Shown here: piece after piece, positions 21,859 through 33,607 of the stretch | Position numbering within the stretch: position 1 is the first letter of the stretch | How the letters are laid out: every line of letters begins with the position of its first letter | From: Spirodela intermedia | Lineage: Eukaryota > Streptophyta > Magnoliopsida > Alismatales > Araceae | Direction of reading: 5' to 3' | Length of the DNA: 64,000 bases | Assembly: GCA_902729315.2 (NCBI GenBank) | Contig: LR746279.1 | Coordinates: 2,880,501 to 2,944,500 of the forward strand | Translations under genes and position numbers: made by a program | Notes under the pieces: model-generated | What the model was told of the DNA's origin: nothing | The model's input: the letters and a program-made list of their open reading frames with translations, nothing else | Databases searched by the model: none

Positions 21859-23860
21859 GGGATGATCTGCAGTGGAGACGACCCAAGGGATCACCTGGTG
21901 TTCATCTATATATAATGCGGAATTATACGGTTTTCATCATTTACGGATATGTCGGAGGCAACTGTTACCGCAAATCTAGGCCCATATTTTACGAACAGAT
22001 TCATAACCCACCAACAGAATGACGGTGGGTGGGGTGGGGTGGGTTCCTGTTCGCCGCAAAACCTCCGCCGCTTTTCACGAAGTCCATCCAAACTACCCAC
22101 CTATCCACCAATCAGGAGGGAATGCTCCTGATTGAAGGATTTCGTAGCGGGAAAACTGCAGGGGATATCCGACATGACCGCCGCCTCGAGGCAATCTAGA
22201 GAGTCCACGATTGGTTAGGAGAAACGGATCAGGTGTATCTCGTTGCAGTTGCACCTCGCCACCCCAACTGGACGGGTACCTGCCATTAGTTTCCAGGTGA
22301 CTTTTGGTTGTTTCAGTGGAATCCGGGACTCTAGATCGAAGCTCTGTACTGATAGTAGACTCGCCTACCAGAGCCACCATTTCGGTGAGGGAGACTCCTT
22401 GTCGGGGAACGAGTAGAGGACGATGATGAGTCTTCGCGTTGAGATGGTAACTCAGACACGGGGCCCCTCTCCCTCTCTCTCTCTCTCTCTCTTCCCCCAC
22501 CATTATCATGCATATGTGGGGATCTTCCCAACTCCTGGCCATAGCCAGTGGTGTGGAAGTGAAACCAAGGAGAGGGTTAGTGAGCGCTCCACAAAGTCTT
22601 TCTTTATCAATCAATATGTATACTGAATAACGAGTTACATTGCTTCAACTCTGTATTCTATGCTTTAAACCCAGTTCAGGTTTTCCATGGATTAGCAGCT
22701 AGACTACTGATAGGGTTCCTGCCCTACAGGGGCGTCGGAAGGGAAGGGAGAAGAATCCGACGTACAAAGGAGGGAAAGAAAGGGGGAGATGGGAACTGGC
22801 TCAGCAGCTGACGCAAAGAAGAGAACACCCGGCTCGCCGAATACCTGGAGGGAGGAGGGATCAAGCTCGGAAGGAGGACGGGGAAACCAGGGAGAGGAGA
22901 AGGGGAAGAGTTGACTCCAATGTACCTTTGTCAATTCATCCCCTCCGGTCTCTTATGCGAGGGTTGGCCATATTGGGCTGGGCCTACGTCTATCAACTAC
23001 CCACTGGATCTCATCCTAAGCACCCACCTCCAAGCCACAAGTAGCATCATAACCCATAAAAAAAAATATCATTTAAATTGGGGAAATCTAACTAGATATC
23101 TTAATTCGTCCATAAATGAGTCCTTAGGCAGATAATTACATTATATGCAGACAAGGATTATAGCCATGGCCGCTGAGACATTGTTAGAAAATTATATGGT
23201 CTACTGTTGAACTGATGGGTAATAGGTGAAGAAGATTTCTGACTGTTCTACCTCATCTGATGCTGATACTGGAAGACTTTGGAGCAGAAACCAATGGAGC
23301 TTGGGGTAATTCTTAACAGAGATTTCGCACGTTGTCAACGCTCATTCTTTGCTGTCCCCGCTGCATGATTGAGCGCAGGGTTACAGACTGACCTACCTGT
23401 GAAATCTTACAATGTGCAAGAAATTCTGAAGGTTTAATCTTTGATATTAGATTAAAGACAGAATAATATGATATTTTGAAGCGTATCTCGTCCTTTGAGC
23501 AAAAATATTAGGAAATTTTAAGCCTTTCAAAGACATGAGTTGACTTAAGAACAAAAAAAATAAGAATTTTTTAAAAGTAATTGCCTAAGAGCAAAAGATT
23601 ATTCAGAGATTCAAAGGCTTTTGAGGGTCTCTGGCACAAGAATCATAATAAATTTGAATCATTTTTCGACTAGAGAACAAAAATAGTAAGAAGTTGGAAA
23701 GCTTTTTTGCTTTTTGTTTCTACTTCCTAGAAGAAGCCTCAATATTGTCACAGCTTCAGAAAAATCAGCCCAACCTGTAACTTTATTGTTCCTCTACAAT
23801 TTCTCACCTCACTTGCTCATGATGAGAAACACCTTAAAGATCTGCACGTTTTCTTCAAGT
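21859..23860. other. Intergenic region between SSL and CFM2 genes
   Basis: Holds the presumed SSL promoter at its left and the CFM2 3' flank at its right. A short CT run is at 22471-22492. No other gene, RNA or element end was recognised. Confidence 0.5.
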
Positions 23861-26800
23861 CTATGGCAGAAGATCAGCATCCTGGCTTGCACACACTCCA
23901 CATTCCAGGCTGATGGCAGCCATTAGCTGAGGGGAGACCATAGCTCCATCCGATCTCCTTCCCTCATCCCCTTCCTTCATGTTGATGGGGTCTGCCTGCC
24001 CTTGCCGGCCTCTGTAGAGTATAATCTTGCTGGGCTCCCTCGATACCATCACCGCCCCGGTGGCTTGCTGTACAAAAGTCAACAGCAGATTAACCTCTGA
24101 CTTTTGATAGGAACTTGTTAGAAATAAATAGTCAATGATGAGTGAGAATAGCCCATTTTGTTATTAGAGAGAGAGGCGTGTGAATATTAACATGGGCCTC
24201 CTGTATTTAATGCCGGGATGCCTCTGATGAGATATCAGATCTGATGGTTGCTTCTGGGCAGAGCATCCGCCCCACCCCATTCACGTGAGAAAGCCCAAAG
24301 AATCGGTTAGATCACCACTTCTTTCGAGTTTAATGGCTCATTAACTCTACCAACCAAGTGTAATAGGGGGCGGCGCTGTACCTCCAACTCAAAGACCAGC
24401 TCCTGGACGGAGGTGCCTTTGGCTCTCCCTTTCACATTCACAATGGCAAGTGGGTGCTTCTTGAAGTGAGCCATTATTGCTTTGGCAACGCCGGCAATGG
24501 CATTGCTCCTCCCTGAGGAACAGAAGAAATGGTTGTTAAGTAGATCAGTTGGTTCTCAATGGACGCTTTCACATTCATAACTGCAATACTTGAGAATTAG
24601 AAAGAAAAATTATATGGATGCTTTCAGCAATAATCATTGGAAGAGGCTGCTGGGAGATGCATAGCGAGTTAGAACAGCCCTGAGTTATGTAACCATGCTT
24701 ACACTAACCATGAATGAACGAACTTGAGTGTTAGATTGGTCCTTTCAATTACCAATGGCAAACACGGGTCGTTTCCTCATTTTGAGGGCCTGCTTCCTCA
24801 GGATTAGCCTCTCTCTGTTCGATAAAACATCCACACTTTGAGAAAAATTAACGCCAGATGCTGCCCTCCGTGTTTCACCCTCATGGGTACTGAGTGATGA
24901 CTCTTCCGTTACAGAGAGGGAATCACCAACAGAGACGAGAGATGAGCCACTCAACTCTTGTTGCTGCAACACAGCAAGTTGGGATATAATTATTAGCAAG
25001 ATTGTTCAAATAAAATGATATGAATCAGGTGGGTTGTGGGTGCACAACATACCTGAGAGTGATTACCAGGGAAAGAAGGCCAGCTTAAACTTGTTTTTAT
25101 ATCATTGTGAACTGGATTCCTTTCTAGGGAAAGTCCAGAGGATGAAACGGTTTCACCCTCGGAAAACTCGTCTTCGTCCTGGAAAATGTATTGCAGTGAA
25201 TGCGTCAAGATTGACGCATTCACCCTCTCCCAGTGAATGCGTCAAGGATCTCCATAGGACTTTACTGAATCAGAAATATTGCAGTGAATATGAGCATACC
25301 TGGTTGTAATTAGAAGCAAAGTTAGATTCCCATCGATTGACACAAGAGGTGGCAGCAGCTTCTTCCACCTCGCTTGAATCTTCATCATATTCAGTAGAAA
25401 CCGGTGATCTTGCATCAGTTTCATAGTCATCATCGTCCTTTGTAAGCCCGTCACGTCGAAATGAAGCAAGCATAAGTCTCAGCACAAATTAATGGTGCAA
25501 ATGTAGGAATTTAACCACACTAAGAGAACAAGGAGATTTCCTTAAGACAGGCGTAAATACCAACTATGGAGAAAGACTTGACAGAAGTCAACAACCATCA
25601 AAAAGACCAAGAATGGGAGAATAGCTTGACGAGAGTGAAAAAATAAGAATAAATGTTAATGAAACGAGAATAAAATTTTCAAAATAAGGCAACAGGTCCT
25701 CAGTTCTAAGATGATTGGATATTTCGGAAACAAAATTTCCTACTAAATAAAATGTCAAAAAACTGTTAAATAAACTTATTACCTTAAAACTAATGATTCT
25801 ATAAAAAAATCCAGTCTATATAAAAAAAAATTGAATTTTATATAAATTGTTTCGGCATTTCAAATTTCTAGACAAACTGAAACTCATTTTAGGGATTTTG
25901 AATAAGTGGGCACATTCCAAACAACATTGGCATTCCATAGGAATAGTGATCTGAAATCTGACTGAATTTTTACTCGGTGCCAGAAATCGAGTTGTCTTGG
26001 AACAAATGACTTCTCCATGACTGCACAATTGTCACAGAGATTCCGGATCACTGGAAAAATGACCAGAATGGCTTTGGCCATTTCAAACGAACATAGACAG
26101 TGTCACAGAGATCCCTTGGCTTGGAGCTGAATATTGTCCATTTTATACTTTAAAATAGCTCATACCTGTGTTGTGACACAATAATCATGTAAACTACACA
26201 TGGGAAGGATAACAAACATAAAATGAATGAGGAATCAGCATTTGATCCATTGGAGAAAAAAAATATAGAAATCCGAGGCTACCCAGAGCTCCGAGCAATT
26301 CTAGACAGTACATCTACTAGAAGAACATCACATAATCTTTCAATTATCAATAGAATTCTCAGGTTTAAAGGTAAATTTCTTTAAATGGTTGATTTCTTAC
26401 AAGAACCACGTTTTCATATTCACTGAGCTCGCTGGTTTCCAAAACAGCATCCGAGTTCTCTGGCACAGTCAATGATGGTCTTGACCCGAGCTTTACATCA
26501 TTATTCTCCTGTGATTCAGAGCATGATAGGGAAACTGAGAAGATATTCGAAAGATGGGAAAACTTGTTGAAAGAAGGGCAATAAAATAGAACCATAAAGA
26601 AGAAATTTAATACGAAAGAACCTACCAATTGGCGTTTCATTTTGTCAACATCTCTGGAAAGCTTCAGAACATGGAGCTTCAAAGACTGAAACAATCAGAA
26701 AACAAGCTTTAACAGGTTAGATGCACTCCAGAACGGAAACATACGTCCGGGTGAGGAGACCTCAAATGCGAATGGAAGTTCACCTCATGACGTTGGGCCT

Positions 26801-29800
26801 CTAAAGAACGTCTCAAAGCTTCCTTTTTGTTCAACAATGTCCTTGGCCTAAGAACAGATGGACGCCGATAGTTCTTCCCTCGGTACATTATGATTGCATA
26901 GCCCTTGTTCACTCTGTCAACAGAAACCAGTATTCCTCCGCTGGCAGACTCCAATTCTAGAGCATCCTTGTGGACGCTCTCAATGCATCTGTCCTTGGAA
27001 ATTATTTTTACAAGTTCCCTGTATTTCCAGTGGAGATGCATATTTTCAACTGTCCCATCAAAAACTCCACGCCTACCTGAATATCAATATAAGGGAAAGA
27101 GATGGGAAATCCCCGTGAAAATATGAAGGATAAATGGAAGATCCTAGAAAAAACTGAATGAGCAAAGAAACTTGAGAAATCTGAGAGCGTTAAATCAACA
27201 AGCCTGACAAATCCCCAAATACTGGGGTGACAGAGAGGAACTGAGTATATTTAGCAGTTGAAAAATGTAGTTTTCAGCCTTTAGATTATAATTCAATGAC
27301 TCGCATCACTCATGAAATTATTGTATTTACGTTAATATATGTGCTGATAATAACCTGATCTCGTACAAACAGTTTATTGGATAAAAATAACAGAATGGAT
27401 AAACGCATTATTAATCAAATTCAAACAGTGTTCGTATACTGTTGATACTTTTTAAATAAAATATCACAGAGCATTGATAATAAATTAAACCCATTTCTGT
27501 TGGACTTTATATAATTTTTTAGAAAATATTAATACTATCTAAACCATCAACCATTTTGACAGAGAAATGTAACAAAAAATTATCAGAAAAATTAAAGGGG
27601 TTAAGGACAGGAGCTCACTTACCGAGTAATAAAAACGCCTTCATTCTTAAGCCGACTTTCCTCAGCATAAACCTTTCTTCCTCACTGATACCTTCCTTAT
27701 CAAGTTCTGCTTTTGAAGGTCCAATAGATTCCTCAAACTCTTGTAGGACTTTCTTAGCCTTCTCCTTTTTCTTCAATACCTTTAGGAAGATGGACAACAA
27801 ATGTTACTATCCATAGTATAGTATCCTACAAGTTACTGAATAATTTATCACATAAGACAGATTCTTTAGGAACACAGAAGGATATGACAAACTATTATGG
27901 CATACACTGGCTAGTTTGGCCTCTATTTTCTCCACAGCTATCTCCGTTGCCTTTGGTTCCTTAAGTTTTGGGAGGGCTATTTCAGGTTCAATTTCATCTT
28001 GAAGCACATTCGCAGATGAAGGGCCAGCATCTCCACATCTGTCATCAGTCGTTGAGGCAACGTAAGATTTCGCTCCAGAGTTGACTGCCAATCCAGCTGA
28101 AGGGATTTCTTCTAGCTTATGCTTCTGAGCGACCATTTCAAGTTTTCTTTTTTTCTCAATGGCACTGGAAACTGCAAGTGGCAGGAAATCCTTTCCTCGG
28201 TAGAAAGCAATAAATTCCTTATCCCGTGAAAGAACCGTTCCTCCAGTCAGTCGCTGCAAGAACAATGTAATAATCAGCCATAAATAAGTAATATAATGAA
28301 AAATATAGCTAATATTTTTAAAAATAAGTCTCCAGATGCACCAAGATTTTCAGTATCCTAGGTAACTTCCAGATGCCCCACTTTGTGTATGTACATCTGG
28401 AATGCCTTTATGGATTTTTGAAGGTACTACTGCTGAAATTTCTTTAAGCATTATCAATACCAACAAATTGAGGTTCGTGGTTTTAATTTATTATTAAAGT
28501 AATTACTCTCTCCCAGTTGGCAGTGGAATAGTTATAGTTTTTTGATTAAAAAATATCTTTTTACTTTTAATGAATGAAATTGATCATTTCCATCGTTACC
28601 TTTCAAAAAAAAGAATATATCAACTTGTTTTCTAGATGGAAGATCATCAATTCTCCACAGCTCCTGGGCCAACATCGAGGAACCCTGAACTTACTGTGCC
28701 AATACTACTGACTCGCCATCCATATCACATAGCTATCTGGTATTACGGTTTTGAGAGGAATGAAGATCATATCCATGACGATGAAAAAATAGTAGGCATG
28801 CATAAGTGCCAGGGCTCCCTAGAAGAATGTGGTCCAAAGACAGCTGACACGCCTCCTCTAGAGCACATGGAAAGAAATATGGTATGTCCTGACCCAACAT
28901 AATTTCAAGGGCAATGCAGAACGTTGAGATATTGATAAAATTTTAAGAAAAAAAATACTTCTCAAAAAGTTAACCAGTCCAAGTTAGATTAGACCATCTA
29001 GGAAGAAGAAAGAAGAGCAGCTGCCACACCTCCTACAGTAGAGGAAGAAGAAGAAGAAGGGGGAGGTAGGTAAGAAGAAAAACGAGGATGTTTTGGCTTC
29101 GCCACTGGCCACTGTTTGCCACAGTCAGCTACCACCATGGTGATTATTTTTAATTTCAAGAGACCTGGTGTGCACTCACAGACTGCCACTGAGAACCACC
29201 AGCTGCTCAGGAGGACATGTGGGGTTATATAAAGCTTTGATTTTGCCAAAAAAACTCTTTCATACCAAGCATTTATCCTCATTTGTACCTTGTTTAATTA
29301 AAGAAGGTATCCATAATTACTCGAAAAACCATTATATTTTTTGACAATCAATTTAGCCAAACTGATTCCCAATTTTCTCTTCACCACGTCTCAACTGATA
29401 TGAGTCGGAAAACTTGATTTACATCACCACCACTACCAGTCCTGCAACACAACCACACACGCTACCAAAACAAGTATTAAGCTTTCTCTCCAATTGAAAC
29501 TATTAATTTACGTTATATGCACATCTACTGCCAGAATTGTGCGTCCTTTATCATTTACTTGAACAGAGTTTTTTCCACTCTAACTGCCCAATCTGGCTGA
29601 GCTGACTTAGACACCTCATTTAATTTTGAATTCTTTGATGAGGCAAGCATAAGCTAACACCGGTGATCACTGTTGCCACAGAGCCTAGCAGTTCTATATC
29701 CACTACGTGAGAGGATCGTGCCCAAACTGTCTATCTTGAAGCTCCAACAATTGAGAATTTGACACATACTGCCTTTAAAATACGTTGACTAAATTGTGAA

Positions 29801-32800
29801 GTTAGATTGGAATTATTTGGACGAAGATCTCAATGACTCTTAGCTAGTTCGAGTTCTAGGATACTTGTAAGCACAATTGACCAAACATACATCCTGATTT
29901 TAATCTATCCGCATTTGTAAGAGATATTCCCCTTTGAAGATTCTCATCAACAACAAAAACTAGATCCTTGCTGACTGACAGTATAAAGAGATGATATTTA
30001 GTCAGAGCCAGCTTAGTCAGCGTTGTGCAGCTAGACTAGGTAGCCTGTCTTTTCCAAAAAGGGTTGATGATATTTTCAAGTATGAGACTGTGCATGAGAC
30101 CAGTTGCCACAGGGTCAACAAAGTTTAAACCCCAAAAAAGGGCAAACGTCTAGTCCTATATTTTTCTCATCTTCAGGCCAAACTTCCACCCCTGGTCCTT
30201 GTACGTTCATCTCTTCAAATAGAAAGTTTGGGGTATTTACAGGATATGTAATCGTTCAGATAAATCAGTTTATAAAATGCATCATATAGGCAAATAGAGT
30301 TAGTCATTTAGATAAAAATCAAAGTTTTTGTTATGAAGAAAACAAGTGAAGGAACCAATAAAGGTTTCTTCCTACAGGATAGAGTAAGAAAATATACCTT
30401 CAGTTCCTCTACCATTAATTCTGTATTAGTATTCCGAGCATCTCTCTTGACAGCAATCTTCACAATCTCGCACTTTTCCCAGAGCTTAAGCATTGACTGC
30501 GCTAGTCCTTGGAGGTTCCTATTCCTCCCTAGAAAGAAAATTCAGAAACAGCTGGTGATATTAGCCTGCAGTCTACTACTTAAAGGGAAAGGACATGAAT
30601 ATTAATGCTATACATATACGAACCTAAAGCAAAATGGCAAGGTAGCGGACGGCTGAGTCTCCTTAAAATAGTCATTTCACGGTCTGTTAGTTTTGGTTGC
30701 AGACCAAATGGAAGAAGGCGAAAAGGTCTCCGATACCCATGAACTACAGCTGGTAAGAGATCAGCATCAACAGGTGGAGGTCCAGAGCCCCACCAATCAG
30801 TGAATCGGGGGCCCAATCCATCCAATAGGAGATCAACCTCTTCCCCAAGCTCCACTTCACCAGGCAGTTGAAATCTTACCTTATTTGGTGCACCAACACC
30901 AGAAACTAACGGTGAATAGGCCGGCGCAGTGGATGGTCTATCTACAGGGGCCAATCCATCCAGGGAAGTTGAGCTGACTTCTTGCTCAGTTTCGGTTTTA
31001 GCATATGAGGTGGACTCTGACCCTGAGCTGTTCTCAGTGTTCTCCATTGCACTGCTGTCCGTGAAGTATGGGTACTTGTAGTTGGCACCTCTGTACAAAA
31101 TGATGATACTTCCTGCCCTCCAAATAACTAAACCTCCAGTTTTTCTCTGAAGAGAAAAGAAAACAAGTATTTGAAACATATAAACCAAGCAAGCGATGAT
31201 CCATGAAGAATTATTATCAATAAATGGTTGAATGATCGCATAAAGCTTACATCCATCATGAAAAAATAAAACACTTAGAAGAAAAAATGGAGGACAAGGC
31301 TAAATTCTATAATGTTTAGAACTGAATATCTTCTTCGTTAACATGATATGAAATAAAAAAATAGTTTAGAAATCTTTCTCAGATGCGAATCTCTTCCATC
31401 CCTGTAGCTCATAATCTAGTGATATGATTAGGATCGGAATTTACTGAATTACACTCAATTAGGATAAAGTTCTTCAAATGAAAAAAAAAATGGAGGGATG
31501 TTCATTGCAAACCAGGATTAAATTTTGCTCGATTAATGCACACTTGAACATTGTGTCATTATGCAGTATCTATATCAAATTGGATGGGAGTTGAAGAAAA
31601 ATGAGACTAATGCAACGGAAAGTAGAAATCTTTAGATGATGATGTTCAACCTAGTTCTATTCATGAACAGGTTTTTCGCTATATACTCGTTGATATTTTT
31701 CCCAAAAATGTCATACCTTACAAATTGTCATCAGCATTACAGGCTCAGAATTGGATTGTGCCCAAACTTCCGTGACGACTCCAAGAGAATCGCATTATCA
31801 GATATTCTTCCAACAGTCATCCATGAGTTAACTAAGATAATTACTACATAGATCAAAAATTATTTCCTTTTCCATACGGCTCACATCACTCTAATGTGCC
31901 CACTCACATCTCTCTTTTCCATACGGCTACCTCTATTTTATCTACGCCTATTTAATACAAAGAAATGTGACCCACGTTTACACTGCATGTGGCTCGCGTA
32001 AAAGAAAATTAATATCAATATATGACTGTTTTTGCTCTTTAGGACAGCCGATTAAAATCCTTTGGAGAGAACCACATTAGAAAATCAGAAATGGTTGCAG
32101 TGTTTCATTGCTACCAACTGTCGAATCTTACTGCAGCACTCTTCAGAAATTGCTATGGATCCCTGTTTGTTATATTCATATACATGCGAGAAGCATTGGT
32201 AGCTGAGCAAACTCTTCGATCCCCAAGTTGAGGTGAGAAACGAACCTCCAAAATTTCATGGGTTCTCTTCATGTTCATCCGACACAAGTCCTCGCACTTA
32301 ATCTTCACAAGCTCCGAGCGCCGCCATCGCTCGTGGATGGAATTCACGATCCCCTCAGTGATCCCGGCCTTCCCCACCTTCAGCCGCAGCTTCTTCTCCA
32401 GCTTGATCCCCAAGCTCCGCAGCTGCCTCAGTTCTTGCGCAGGGATCATCAGCTCCGCCACCATTGGCGGCGTCGGCGTCGGGGCCACCCTCCCCGTGTC
32501 CCTCCCCAGCTCCCTCCTCAATTCGTGGAACCTCACAATGGCCGACCCAGTCCCCGGCACAGGCACGGGGCTCTCAGGCGAGCTCCAGCTCGAGTCGATG
32601 GTGTACCCCACGCGACGTTTGGGCAGCTCCCGTGGGGTGGGGATGAAGATCTCCCCCGCCGAGCCAGGGCCAGCCAGCGCGGCTGACCGGGGCCTGCCAT
32701 CCTCTTCTGTCCCTTCCTCGAGGTACCCGAGACCGCGGAGCTTCTCAGCGATCCTCTGGATGGCGGACTTGGGGAGGGCGCCACCGGTGGCGGCGGGCGA

Positions 32801-32938
32801 CTCAGAGAGAGAAGCACGGAGGGGAGTTCTACACCCCGAGGGGAGGATATGGCGGGGGAGGACCGGAGGGAGAGAAGGGGAGAGTTGCAGGGGCTTGGAG
32901 GAAGGGGGAGGGCGGGGAGGTGGGCGAGCCAGCAGCAT
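23861..32938 (-). CDS. CFM2: CRM-domain chloroplast intron-splicing factor, CFM2 type
   Basis: Thirteen exons on the minus strand: 32938-32246, 31146-30624, 30528-30398, 28253-27906, 27779-27623, 27076-26784, 26685-26626, 26508-26401, 25437-25300, 25178-25053, 24963-24753, 24512-24382 and 24067-23861; 1041 residues, all phases consistent. A proline/serine-rich plastid transit peptide starts at [12 protein letters not shown]. Four CRM RNA-binding domains follow, at about residues 165-262, 383-475, 595-690 and 908-1000. Their glycine motifs are visible ([32 protein letters not shown]), as are the domain ends ([66 protein letters not shown]). Four domains and this length match CFM2 (Arabidopsis about 1000 residues), required for splicing the trnL-UAA group I intron and several group II introns in chloroplasts. 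Domain spacers are acidic and poorly conserved. The 2.1-kb intron 3 holds nothing recognisable. Start codon chosen from the transit peptide; a longer upstream frame lacks support. Confidence 0.92.
25196..25246. repeat. Perfect palindrome plus direct copy in CFM2 intron 9
   Basis: GTGAATGCGTCAA (25196-25208) and its exact complement TTGACGCATTCAC (25211-25223) are separated by two bases. A third copy in the first orientation follows at 25233-25245. All lie in a 121-bp intron. The transcribed strand could form a 13-bp stem. Confidence 0.9.
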
Positions 32939-33607
32939 TGGAGGGAGACGGAGGAGGATGGAGGGCGGGGGAGGAAGAAAGTGGAGGGAAAGATAAGGCC
33001 TTTGCCTCTCCCTCCAACCCGCATCGTAGCCCCATTTAACGAATACTTGCATAAAAACGTTTTCTACAAGTTCAATGGGGTAGTGGTAAAAACCAGGAAA
33101 GTGAGGGGGGGCTACCTTGACGTGGCACATTCACATCTTGCCACGAGGAAAATCGGATTCTCCGTTGTTCTTTACACAATATTTGTAGACCTTATTCGGG
33201 TTCGAACCGGGCTCAATCAGACCGGGCCCATGAGGCCTCCTGGCCCACCGACTCTCCGACACTACACCGTCTGAACATGATTCTTCGGGCCTAGCCCGGC
33301 CGTTATCTTCTCCGGGCTTTGGGACCAAGCCCGAATAAAAACAGGTCGAGGTTTTCGGTTCGGGTCCCGTTCCCTTTCTCGGGTGGTTCGGTTCCGGTAC
33401 ATTCCGTTCGGATTTATTTTAGTTCGGGCTTATCTCGGCTCGGATCTATTCGGTTATTTCGAGTCATGTATCGGGTCGGTCGGTTATGGTCAGTATAAAC
33501 AAACTGATCGTAAGTGGGCCCGCCGTCGACCACTTTCCACGTCTGAGCGCGATCGTCGGCGGAGGAAAAGCTTCTCCGGCTGCCCGGAGACGGGGAGGAG
33601 ACGGCAA
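32939..33607. other. Divergent promoter region, CFM2 and CREG1-like
   Basis: About 670 bases between two head-to-head start codons. It should contain both promoters. GGTTCGAACC at about 33198 resembles a tRNA T-arm, but no tRNA folds around it. Confidence 0.4.

Noticed and set aside
28636-28902. 88-residue plus-strand frame in CFM2 intron 3
   Set aside because: No domain, no codon signal, and surrounded by AT-rich intron DNA.
32939-33130. N-terminal extension of CFM2
   Set aside because: The upstream frame lacks transit peptide character and family similarity. MLLARPPP at 32938 is a better start.
33190-33215. tRNA T-arm-like GGTTCGAACC
   Set aside because: No matching acceptor, D or anticodon stems could be found around it.
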